Assembly (NCBI GenBank): GCA_030271555.1
Contig: JARXKQ010000113.1
Location: 1 to 5,158, forward strand
Reading direction: 5' to 3'
DNA length: 5,158 nucleotides
Source of the DNA: Chloroflexota bacterium
GTDB lineage: Bacteria > Chloroflexota > Limnocylindria > Limnocylindrales > CSP1-4
The notes under the pieces are model-generated. The model had not been told where the DNA came from. It was given only the letters and a program-made list of their open reading frames with translations, and searched no databases. This document shows positions 1-5,158 of this stretch, one piece after another. Every line of letters starts with the position of its first letter. Position 1 is the first letter of the stretch. A program made the position numbers and the translations under genes.

Positions 1-72
1 CTCCCAAGGAGCGCGGCCGCGACCGCGATCCGCCGCGCGTCTCTGGCGTGGATGGTGGGCGGCACGGGATGA

Positions 73-215
73 GTTTGAGTCAGATGGACCAAATACGGCC
101 AGCGATTAGCCGAGCTGCCTCATGTTTGTGTCAGATGGACGGATGTGAGCCAGCTGGAACAAGATCCGGCGATTTGGGCCGACGCGCGGACGCATGCCGT
201 CCATTTGACGCAAAC
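73..215. repeat. Cluster of four related 17-19 bp repeats (three direct, one inverted)
   Basis: Copy 1 (73-90) is GTTTGAGTCAGATGGACC and copy 2 (124-141) is GTTTGTGTCAGATGGACG, differing at two positions. Copy 3 (144-160, TGTGAGCCAGCTGGAAC) matches copy 1 at 13 of 17 positions. Copy 4 lies on the opposite strand (197-215) and reads GTTTGCGTCAAATGGACGG, matching copy 2 with its next base at 17 of 19. The spacing is irregular: about 51 bp between copies 1 and 2 and about 19 bp between copies 2 and 3. Several degenerate copies in one short stretch resemble transposase-binding sites at an IS21- or Mu-type element end, or an operator array. No transposase gene is visible inside the window, so the repeats are seen but their function is inferred. 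Confidence 0.6.
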
Positions 216-228
216 CCCGGCCGCGGGG
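212..228 (-). terminator. Possible intrinsic terminator of the fabD-fabF operon
   Basis: Read on the minus strand, about 25 bases after the fabF stop, the sequence CCCCGCGGCCGGGGTTT can form a five-pair GC stem (CCCCG/CGGGG) with a CGGC loop followed by three T residues. The position fits transcript termination after fabF. The T run is short and the stem small, so termination may be weak or may rely on Rho. It is adjacent to the inverted repeat copy at 197-215. Confidence 0.4.
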
Positions 229-236
229 CCACCCAA

Positions 237-253
237 TGACCCAGCTTGGGTCA
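237..253 (-). terminator. Perfect 7-bp inverted repeat overlapping the fabF stop codon
   Basis: The minus strand reads TGACCCAAGCTGGGTCA: arms TGACCCA and TGGGTCA pair perfectly around a three-base loop. The first TGA is the fabF stop codon itself. There is no T run directly after it, so alone it is not a classical terminator. It may protect the 3' end of the mRNA or act together with the second hairpin at 215-228. The structure is seen directly; the role is inferred. Confidence 0.4.
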
Positions 254-1522
254 GTCGCCGTCGTAGTGCTTGAAGATCACCGCGCCGTTGTGGCCGCCCA
301 GCCCGATGTTGTCGCTCATCGCGTAGCGAATCTCCATCTTCTTGGCGGCGCCATGGACGACGTTGAGGTTGATCTCCGGGTCATCGTCGCGGTAGTTCGC
401 CGTCGCCGGCGCGGTCTGGTGATAGACGCTCAGCACGGTGAAGACGCCCTCCACCGCGCCGGCCGCGCCCATCAGGTGGCCGGTCAGCGACTTGGTCGCG
501 CTGATCGCCACGTCCGGGGTGTGGTCGCCGAACGTCGCCCAGATGGCCTGCGCCTCGCGCAGGTCGCCCAACGGTGTGGATGTGCCGTGCGGGTTGATCA
601 AGTCGATCTCATTGGCCGGCACCCCGTGACGCTCCAGCGCCTGGATCATCGCGCGCCGCGCGCCATCGCCCTTCTCAACCGGCTGAATGAGATCCCACGC
701 GTCGGCGGCTGAGCCGTAGCCCACGACCTCGGCGTAGACCGTCGCGCCGCGCGCTTTGGCGTACTCGAGATCCTCGAGCACGAGCGCGCCAGAACCCTCG
801 CCCAGCACGAAGCCGTCGCGCGTCTTGTCAAAAGGCCGCGAAACCGTCTCGATGCCCTCGCCGTCGCGCGGCTTGCCCATGCCGCGCATGTTCGAGAAGC
901 CGATGTAGACCATCTCGTGCAGCGGGTTTTCAGTCGCGCCGGCGATCGCCGCGATGAAGTCGCCGCGGCGGATGCCCTCGGCCGCCTCACCAATGTTGTG
1001 CGTGCCGGTCGAGCACGCCGTGACGATGCACATGTTCGAGCCGCGAATGCCAGTCTCGATCGCGATCTGGCCAGACGCCGTGTCGGGCAGCATGTTGGCG
1101 ATGAAGAACGGCGAGACGGTGCGCGCGCCGCTGGCGTGCCACTTCTCGAGGTTCTCCATGAGCAGGTACGGCCCACCGCCACCAGAGCCGAAGTAGACGC
1201 CGATGTCATCGCGGTTGTCGTCGGTGACTTCCAACCCGGAGTCAGCGAGCGCCATCTTCGACGCCGCGACACCCAGGACGACGTTGCGGTCGGTCCGGCG
1301 GATGGCCTTGAAGTCCATCCACTTGGTGCCGTCGAAGTCGTTCACCTCGCCGCTGATCTGGGCCTCATAGGGCGTGGGGTCCCAGCGCGTGATGCGCTTG
1401 AGGCCCGTTCGGCCATTGATGAGGCTGTCCCAGACGGCGTCCTTGTCCTGGCCGATGGGGCTGATGATGCCGAGGCCGGTGACGGCGACGCGGCGGTTGA
1501 AGTCGGGGCGACGGATTCCCAT
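251..1522 (-). CDS. fabF: Beta-ketoacyl-ACP synthase II (FabF)
   Basis: This 423-residue thiolase-fold enzyme condenses malonyl-ACP with acyl-ACP, extending fatty acids by two carbons in the cytoplasm. The length is close to the usual FabF length (about 410-420). The Cys-His-His triad is clear: Cys170 in VTACSTGTH, His312 in NPHGTSTPLGD and His349 in ATKSLTGHLMGAAG, with the conserved Lys344. The N-terminal RRVAVTGLGIISPIG is a classic KAS strand. The triad containing two histidines separates it from FabH, and the single full-length chain argues against a polyketide chain-length factor. The ATG start is supported by AAGGAG (1527-1532), which overlaps the fabD stop; only eight bases separate the genes, so they are co-transcribed. 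An oddity is the acyl gate near residues 405-412, NIGLGGHN, where E. coli has NSFGFGGTN: both phenylalanines are replaced. FabB is less likely on overall motifs, though FabF-like paralogues with other substrates cannot be excluded. Confidence 0.93.
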   Translation of the reverse strand: MGIRRPDFNRRVAVTGLGIISPIGQDKDAVWDSLINGRTGLKRITRWDPTPYEAQISGEVNDFDGTKWMDFKAIRRTDRNVVLGVAASKMALADSGLEVTDDNRDDIGVYFGSGGGGPYLLMENLEKWHASGARTVSPFFIANMLPDTASGQIAIETGIRGSNMCIVTACSTGTHNIGEAAEGIRRGDFIAAIAGATENPLHEMVYIGFSNMRGMGKPRDGEGIETVSRPFDKTRDGFVLGEGSGALVLEDLEYAKARGATVYAEVVGYGSAADAWDLIQPVEKGDGARRAMIQALERHGVPANEIDLINPHGTSTPLGDLREAQAIWATFGDHTPDVAISATKSLTGHLMGAAGAVEGVFTVLSVYHQTAPATANYRDDDPEINLNVVHGAAKKMEIRYAMSDNIGLGGHNGAVIFKHYDGD

Positions 1523-1526
1523 GAGG

Positions 1527-1532
1527 CTCCTT
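1527..1532 (-). promoter_or_regulatory. Ribosome binding site of fabF
   Basis: AAGGAG on the minus strand lies four bases before the fabF ATG and overlaps the TAA stop of fabD (1531-1533). It fixes the fabF start and suggests that translation of the two genes is coupled. It is the clearest Shine-Dalgarno site in the window. Confidence 0.8.
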
Positions 1533-2466
1533 AGGTGAGGTCGGGCATGGCGAAGCGGTCGGTGGCCGACTGCTCATCGACGGCGACGGATTCCGATTCG
1601 GGGTTGATGCGTTTGATCAGACCGGTGAGGACCTTCCCGGGGCCGACTTCCACGAATCGGCTCACTCCCCGCGCGGACATGACCTCGACCGCCTTAACCC
1701 AGTCGACGCCGCGGGTGAGGTGCTCGACCAGCTCGGCGCGGCACTCTTCTGCGGTCGTGAGGGGCCGTGCGTCGGCGTTCGCAAGCAGAGGCGCTGCGGG
1801 GTCATTGAATTGGACCGATGCGAGGACATCGCGCATCGCGTTCGCGGCGTTGGCCATCAGGGGCGAGTGGGCGGCGACGCTGACCGGCAGCACGATCGCG
1901 CGCTTGGCGCCCAGCTCCTTGGCTTTCTCCGCGGCGCCTTCGACTGCCGCGCGCTCGCCACTGACCACGATCTGGCCAGGTGAATTGCGATTGGCGATGG
2001 TGAAGACGCCGAGTTGTTGCCCCGCGGTCTCCAGCGCGTTGAGCTGGTCCTCGGGCAGGCCGATAACCGCGGCCATGGAGCCGTCTTGCGCAGACGCCTG
2101 CATTTGCTTGCCGCGCTCGCGGACGAGGCGCACGCCGTCGGCGAGCGAGATGACCCCGGCCGCGACCATGGCGCTGTACTGGCCCATCGAATGGCCGGCG
2201 TAGAAAGTGGGTGCAGGGAGCGAGTCGAGCTGCTCATCGATCGCGCGTAGATAAGCAATCGAGCAGGCGAGGATCGCCGGCTGCGAGTTGACCGTCAGGT
2301 TGAGCGCGTCTTCAGGACCGGTGAAGGCGAGGTTTGAGATGGCCTCACCCAGGGCTTCATCGGCCATCTGCCAGACCGCGTGCGCGGCGCGCGAGGACGC
2401 GGCGAGAGCCTGGCCCATGCCAACGTATTGGGAGCCCTGTCCAGGGAAAACGAACGCAAAAAACAC
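1531..2466 (-). CDS. fabD: Malonyl-CoA:ACP transacylase (FabD)
   Basis: FabD moves the malonyl group from CoA to acyl carrier protein, supplying the extender unit for FabF. From the GTG at 2466 the protein has 311 residues, close to E. coli FabD at 309. Conserved features are the FVFPGQGSQ oxyanion loop (residues 5-13), the nucleophile Ser93 in GHSMGQYSA, Arg118 in RERGKQMQ for the malonyl carboxylate, Asn161 in NRNSPGQ, His200 in VAAHSPLM, and the C-terminal VEVGPGKVLTGLIKR. I chose the GTG because the family begins right at this FxFPGQGSQ strand; an ATG at 2526 would add 20 residues without family character and reach almost to the divergent gene's start. No strong Shine-Dalgarno precedes the GTG. 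Differences from E. coli are Gln for Glu at 97 in the GHSLGEYSA segment and His for Gln near residue 249. It is first in the pair with fabF; no acpP, fabG or fabH is adjacent in the window. Confidence 0.92.
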   Translation of the reverse strand: MFFAFVFPGQGSQYVGMGQALAASSRAAHAVWQMADEALGEAISNLAFTGPEDALNLTVNSQPAILACSIAYLRAIDEQLDSLPAPTFYAGHSMGQYSAMVAAGVISLADGVRLVRERGKQMQASAQDGSMAAVIGLPEDQLNALETAGQQLGVFTIANRNSPGQIVVSGERAAVEGAAEKAKELGAKRAIVLPVSVAAHSPLMANAANAMRDVLASVQFNDPAAPLLANADARPLTTAEECRAELVEHLTRGVDWVKAVEVMSARGVSRFVEVGPGKVLTGLIKRINPESESVAVDEQSATDRFAMPDLT

Positions 2467-2528
2467 TGCGCCCAAACCGTAGCAGGGCAGGGCATTTGCG
2501 CTGGGCGAATGCATGCAATCATGCACGT
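2467..2528. promoter_or_regulatory. Divergent promoter/operator spacer between fabD and the marR-family gene
   Basis: This 62-bp spacer must hold both 5' regions. It contains two inverted repeats. The first, 2510-2525, is TGCATG-CAAT-CATGCA, perfect over six bases per arm and ending three bases before the regulator's ATG. The second, 2492-2512, is a 21-base imperfect palindrome with 8 of 10 pairs matching (outer arms GCATT/AATGC). They overlap by three bases. MarR-family dimers usually bind palindromes of about 16-22 bp next to their own gene, so both are operator candidates. On the minus strand TACGGT (2476-2481) is a possible -10 box for fabD, but no good -35 pairs with it. Neither gene has a strong ribosome binding site here, so leaderless transcripts are possible. 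Confidence 0.55.
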
Positions 2529-3053
2529 ATGTCCGATTTGCCCGATGGGGCAGACGACCGCGATCTGTCGCCTGCGGTGATCGCTGCCCGTGACCAGATG
2601 CAGAACCCGCGCCAGCTGTCCGATCGCATCGCCATGGGCCGCGCGTTGTGGCGCGACCTCGTTGTTGGTTTCGCGGCCCAGCTTGCGCAGCTTGGCCTGG
2701 GCTTCGCGCAGCTCGCCGCGCTGTACGCGATTGATGGCACGGCGACCCTCACGGTGGCCGACCTCGCCGAGCTGATCGGGCGGTCGCCGTCGGCCACCTC
2801 GCGCCTCGTGTCAGAGCTCGAGAAGCGCGGCCTTGTCGAGCGGCGCGAGGAGGTGGCTGACAGGCGCCAGCGCCAGATCGAGATCACCGCGGCGGGTCAT
2901 GCGTTGCTCGCCGAAGTCGACGGCGCTCGCGCCGAGCAATTCCTGTCCGTGGTGCGGCCGCTCCCCGCGGCGGAACGCGCGTTGGTAGCGATGGGCGTGG
3001 CCGCTTTGTCTTCCCGCGCTCTCACTCGCCGCGGGCGCCTGATCAAGTCCTAG
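2529..3053 (+). CDS. MarR-family winged-helix transcriptional regulator, candidate fab regulator
   Basis: This 174-residue protein has the MarR layout. A helical N-terminal dimerisation part runs to about residue 70. A helix-turn-helix follows (about 74-102, LTVADLAELIGRSPSATSRL then VSELEKRGLVERR), then a wing (111-120, DRRQRQIEIT) and C-terminal dimer helices. Arg104 to Arg113 with the DRRQ turn is the typical wing-tip signature. The ATG at 2529 is chosen because family similarity begins after it and upstream codons would run into the divergent fabD; there is no clear Shine-Dalgarno. The first 30 or so residues are acidic, then polar, and longer than in the shortest family members. It is divergent from fabD across a 62-bp spacer with palindromes, so autorepression and control of fabDF is the simplest reading, as for FabT in streptococci. 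The ligand cannot be read from sequence. Its stop overlaps the stop of the convergent protease gene. Confidence 0.85.
   Translation: MSDLPDGADDRDLSPAVIAARDQMQNPRQLSDRIAMGRALWRDLVVGFAAQLAQLGLGFAQLAALYAIDGTATLTVADLAELIGRSPSATSRLVSELEKRGLVERREEVADRRQRQIEITAAGHALLAEVDGARAEQFLSVVRPLPAAERALVAMGVAALSSRALTRRGRLIKS
3050..3053. other. Convergent stop codons overlapping in CTAG
   Basis: The palindromic CTAG supplies TAG at 3051-3053 to the plus-strand regulator and TAG at 3052-3050 to the minus-strand protease. The genes therefore overlap tail to tail by four bases with no room for an intergenic terminator. Transcripts from either side must end inside, or read through, the opposing gene. Confidence 0.9.
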
Positions 3054-4243
3054 TGCGCGATGCACCCCCGCGTGTCGGCGGGACTGGTGCTCGTGAGTGC
3101 CGGCGCGATCGAATTCGAGACTGAAATCGGCGATAACGCGTAGCCGATCTGCGGGTCGCTCTGCGATCTCGAGAAGGTCACGCCACCGACTTCGCCACCG
3201 GCGATCAGCAGCGGCCCGCCGCTGTCGCCCGGCGCTACGTCCTCGCGCAGCTCGATGATGTTGCGCTCTTCGAGGTTGGTGCCGTAGATGTCGCGCCCCA
3301 CTGCGTCCAGCTCGCGGCTGACTACGCCCGGGATTGTGCGCAGGCGCCCGCCGCCGGTGTAACCGAGAGCGGCTGTCTGCTCGCCGCGCGGCGGCAATTC
3401 CGACGCGAGCGTGAGTGGCACGAGGCGGACATCCGGCTCGTACAGCAGGGCGATGTCGAGCTCGGGGTCATACAGCACCACTTCGGCTGCGTACCGCTCG
3501 AGCTGGCCGTCGAACGAGATCCAGACCTTGTCCGACCCCGCGACGACATGCGCGTTGGTCACGATGTGGTGGGCGTTGACCGCGAAGCCGGAGCCGGTGA
3601 TGAAGTCGCCACAGGCCGTGGCTTCGACGCGGACCGTGCTGCCCGTCGCGTCGGCTACGAGCGTCTCCGCTAGGGCTGCGGAGGGCACGCCGGCCGGCAG
3701 GTCAGACGCGGGCGGCGGCGCACCCACGAAGATGTCCGGCAATCCGGCGGCTTCAACCAGCTGACCCAGCTGAGCGGCCAGCACGATCGGCGAGGGAAGA
3801 CGCGAATCGAGTGCGCGCAGGATGGTTGACTGGCGCGCCTCGATCGACAGTCCGGCAATCTGGACCACGCCCAGCAGGCCGCCCAGCAGCCAGACCATGA
3901 ACAGGCCGCGCACGAAGCCGAATGCCGCGCCGCCGCCTGCATCGAGCCCGCCCAGAACGCCACGACCCATGCGCCCCTTGAGCCGGCCGCCGATGACACT
4001 GCCGATGCCCTGGCAGATGAGCACGATCGCGCCCACGGCTACGACCACGATGGCGGTGCGAATCAGGAATGACGCGTTCGCGACGAATCCATAGATGAAC
4101 GGTGCCGCCACAACGACGAGCCCCAGACCGATCAGGAAGCCGCCCAGCGCCAACGCCTGGACGGCGAGACCCGATCGCCAGCCGAACACGACGGCGACGG
4201 CGATCAGAACTACGGCGAGCGCATCGACGAGGTTGAAGGTCAT
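3050..4243 (-). CDS. MarP-like membrane serine protease (CvpA domain plus trypsin-like protease)
   Basis: This 397-residue protein joins a CvpA-type membrane domain to a secreted trypsin-like protease. Hydrophobic segments near residues 5-20, 27-50, 62-81 and 107-130 make about four membrane helices, placing the protease outside the cytoplasm after a linker (about 165-195). The catalytic triad is visible: His232 in VTNAHVV, Asp263 in PELDIALL and Ser341 in APGDSGGP. Cys211 and Cys394 flank the protease domain, matching the disulfide pair known to stabilise active MarP (Rv3671c) of Mycobacterium tuberculosis, which is also 397 residues and is needed for acid and oxidative-stress survival. No PDZ domain follows, unlike HtrA/DegP. 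The ATG overlaps the stop of the upstream PPOX gene as ATGA, implying translational coupling and a shared operon. The architecture is certain; a MarP-like role in envelope stress is inference. The stop TAG lies inside a CTAG shared with the convergent regulator gene. Confidence 0.88.
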   Translation of the reverse strand: MTFNLVDALAVVLIAVAVVFGWRSGLAVQALALGGFLIGLGLVVVAAPFIYGFVANASFLIRTAIVVVAVGAIVLICQGIGSVIGGRLKGRMGRGVLGGLDAGGGAAFGFVRGLFMVWLLGGLLGVVQIAGLSIEARQSTILRALDSRLPSPIVLAAQLGQLVEAAGLPDIFVGAPPPASDLPAGVPSAALAETLVADATGSTVRVEATACGDFITGSGFAVNAHHIVTNAHVVAGSDKVWISFDGQLERYAAEVVLYDPELDIALLYEPDVRLVPLTLASELPPRGEQTAALGYTGGGRLRTIPGVVSRELDAVGRDIYGTNLEERNIIELREDVAPGDSGGPLLIAGGEVGGVTFSRSQSDPQIGYALSPISVSNSIAPALTSTSPADTRGCIAH

Positions 4244-4632
4244 GCTCGCCAGCCACTCACCCGCTCAACCTCGATCCGTATAACCGGCCGCGACTCGAGC
4301 TTGTGCGTCGCGTACTGCTTATAGCGCTCGCGCAGCAGGCCAACCGCGAGCGAATGCTCCGACTCTGAGATGTCGGTCGGCTCCACCACCGTCGCCGTCC
4401 CTTCCAGGCGGACCCAGGCGAGACGAGACCAGTCCTCGTCCCAGCGATCGACAAGCACGGCAACGCGCGGGCGTGGACCTATGTCGCGTACGCGCGCGAG
4501 GCTGTGTGGATCGGCGACTGACTTGCGCTTGTCGTCCAACGCGGAGTAGACGACCAGACCTGTTGGCGTGTCGCGGAATGCGAAGGCAATCGGTACCGGC
4601 CGCGCCCGACCGTCAGCGGCGAGCGTCACCAA
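4240..4632 (-). CDS. PPOX-class (pyridoxamine 5'-phosphate oxidase fold) F420/flavin-binding protein
   Basis: A small split-barrel protein resembling the PPOX-class F420-dependent oxidoreductases. Visible family features are a first strand LVTLAADGRARPVPIAFAF, the DDKRKS turn typical of phosphate binding, PRVAVLVDRWDEDWSRLAWVRLEGTA in two parts around the DEDW core, and a C-terminal RPVIRIEVERVSGWRA. The expected cofactor is F420 or FMN; the substrate is unknown. The coordinates use a TTG at 4632, giving 130 residues, but family-like sequence continues upstream in frame (LDAAQRQLLEESRRAT) back to a TGA at 4702-4704 with no ATG, GTG or TTG. An ACG at 4683-4681, six bases after GAGG, is a possible non-standard start that would give 147 residues, nearer the usual 140 or so. 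A sequence error is the alternative. It sits 52 bases after the cyclophilin gene and overlaps the protease gene by ATGA, so all three likely share a transcript. Confidence 0.75.
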   Translation of the reverse strand: MVTLAADGRARPVPIAFAFRDTPTGLVVYSALDDKRKSVADPHSLARVRDIGPRPRVAVLVDRWDEDWSRLAWVRLEGTATVVEPTDISESEHSLAVGLLRERYKQYATHKLESRPVIRIEVERVSGWRA

Positions 4633-4684
4633 CGTCGCCCGCCGGCTCTCCTCGAGAAGTTGCCGCTGCGCCGCGTCGAGCGTG

Positions 4685-5158
4685 CTACGCCTCGGTGATC
4701 GTCACCGACTTGATCGTCACCGGTTCAGTCGGGCGATCCTGCGCGCCGGTCTTGGCGGTCGCGATCTTGTCGAGCACATCTTCCCCGGACGTCAGGCGGC
4801 CGAAGATGGTGTAGCTGGGGGGCAGGCCGTAGTCGGCATGCATCACGAAGAACTGGCTGCCGTTGGTGTTCGGGCCGGCATTGGCCATCGCCAGGATGCC
4901 GCGGTTGTAGCGGCGTGCGACGGGCTCGTCATCGAAGCGATAGCCCGGGCCACCGCGACCGGTACCGGTGGGGTCGCCGCCCTGAACCATGAAACCTGGG
5001 ATGACGCGATGAAAGATCACGTCGTTGTAGAAGCCGTCGCGCGCCAGGAAGACGAAGTTGTTCACTGTCTTGGGCGCGTCGCTCGTGAAAAGCTCAGCGG
5101 TCATCGTGCCCGCGCTCGTCTCGATCGTGGCGCTGTAGCTGTGCGCCGGATCGATCTG
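4685..5158 (-). CDS. Cyclophilin-type peptidyl-prolyl cis-trans isomerase, 5' end outside window
   Basis: Cyclophilins catalyse cis-trans isomerisation of proline peptide bonds during protein folding. The reading frame is open to the right edge, so the start is outside the window; an internal ATG at 5104 would cut off the first strand, which is visible upstream as IDPAHSYSATIETSAGT. Of the 157 visible residues, the active-site stretch FHRVIPGFMVQGGDPTGTG carries the catalytic Arg51, Phe56 and Gln59, and NTNGSQFFVMHADY carries Gln102 and Phe104. The loop GRGGPGYRFDDE is typical of short bacterial cyclophilins. The tryptophan and histidine of human cyclophilin A's WLDGKH segment are missing, replaced by YGLPPSY, as is usual in this bacterial group. 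Whether a signal peptide or membrane anchor precedes the domain cannot be seen. It is first of the visible three-gene minus-strand cluster. Confidence 0.92.
   Translation of the reverse strand, partial: QIDPAHSYSATIETSAGTMTAELFTSDAPKTVNNFVFLARDGFYNDVIFHRVIPGFMVQGGDPTGTGRGGPGYRFDDEPVARRYNRGILAMANAGPNTNGSQFFVMHADYGLPPSYTIFGRLTSGEDVLDKIATAKTGAQDRPTEPVTIKSVTITEA

Larger units (their letters stand above)
1..250. other. Left-end intergenic region with no supported gene
   Basis: I find no convincing coding region here. One plus-strand frame, open from the window edge, stops at 70-72 and could be the last 23 codons of a gene starting outside the window, but the peptide is low-complexity and unrecognised. 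A second open frame at 48-239 owes its apparent SQMD/CQMD peptide pattern to the repeated DNA, so it is more likely non-coding. The region holds the repeat cluster and the terminator-like hairpins listed separately. Confidence 0.5.

Noticed and set aside
73..215. Repeats considered as a CRISPR array
   Set aside because: Copies are degenerate, spacing varies from about 19 to 51 bases, one copy is inverted, and no cas gene is present.
48..239. Plus-strand open frame of 63 codons at the left end
   Set aside because: Its repeated SQMD/CQMD peptide pattern simply follows the DNA repeats, there is no ribosome binding site, and the product matches no family I know. It also runs through the hairpin region at the end of fabF.
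917..1534. Long plus-strand frame of 205 codons antisense to fabF
   Set aside because: It mirrors a clear fabF gene in GC-rich DNA, where antisense frames stay open by codon bias. Its product is rich in Arg, Ala, Val and Asp without motifs.
1535..2203. Plus-strand frame of 222 codons antisense to fabD
   Set aside because: A shadow of fabD: low-complexity Ser/Arg/Thr/Ala composition, no family motif and no ribosome binding site.
2334..2528. Upstream extension of the MarR-type gene by 65 codons
   Set aside because: The extension overlaps the 5' part of fabD on the other strand and is Arg/Pro-rich shadow sequence. The regulator fold begins after the ATG at 2529.
3050..4243. Protease considered as HtrA/DegP
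   Set aside because: There is no PDZ domain and the N-terminal third is a multi-helix CvpA domain, which fits MarP-type proteins better.
3753..4256. Minus-strand frame of 167 codons overlapping the protease's membrane domain
   Set aside because: An out-of-frame shadow of the CvpA part of the protease gene, dominated by Arg and Gly with no recognisable domain.

Overview
This 5158-base window is GC-rich, densely packed bacterial DNA. It holds six protein genes: five complete, one of them with an unresolved start, and one cut off by the right edge. No RNA genes, CRISPR array or complete mobile element are visible. The gene set points to Chloroflexota, with Actinobacteria as the second choice. 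The clues are a cyclophilin with a GTGRGGPGYRF-type loop, a CvpA-trypsin membrane protease like mycobacterial MarP, a small PPOX protein of the F420-associated kind, and a FabD with GHSMGQYSA around its nucleophile. This placement is inference from remembered family features, not from a search.

Bases 1-250 contain no convincing gene. They carry a set of related 17-19 bp repeats, three direct and one inverted, that may be the remains of an insertion-sequence end. Next to them are two hairpins where fabF ends. Bases 251-2466 (minus strand) are a tight fabD-fabF pair for fatty-acid synthesis: FabD makes malonyl-ACP and FabF uses it for chain elongation. A 62-bp divergent spacer with two overlapping inverted repeats separates fabD from a MarR-type regulator on the plus strand (2529-3053). 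That arrangement suggests the regulator controls itself and fabDF.

The regulator converges with a second minus-strand cluster and shares a CTAG with it, so the two stop codons overlap. Read in the direction of transcription, this cluster is a cyclophilin peptidyl-prolyl isomerase (5' end outside the window), a PPOX-fold flavin/F420-binding protein and a MarP-like serine protease. The last two overlap by ATGA. The cluster looks like an operon for protein folding, redox and envelope stress, although only the protease has a clear extracytoplasmic location.

The points most worth a second look are the possible FabT-like MarR control of fab genes in a lineage far from Firmicutes, the missing standard start codon of the PPOX gene, the altered acyl-gate residues in FabF, and the repeat array at the left end. 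I see no clearly new defence or mobile system here.
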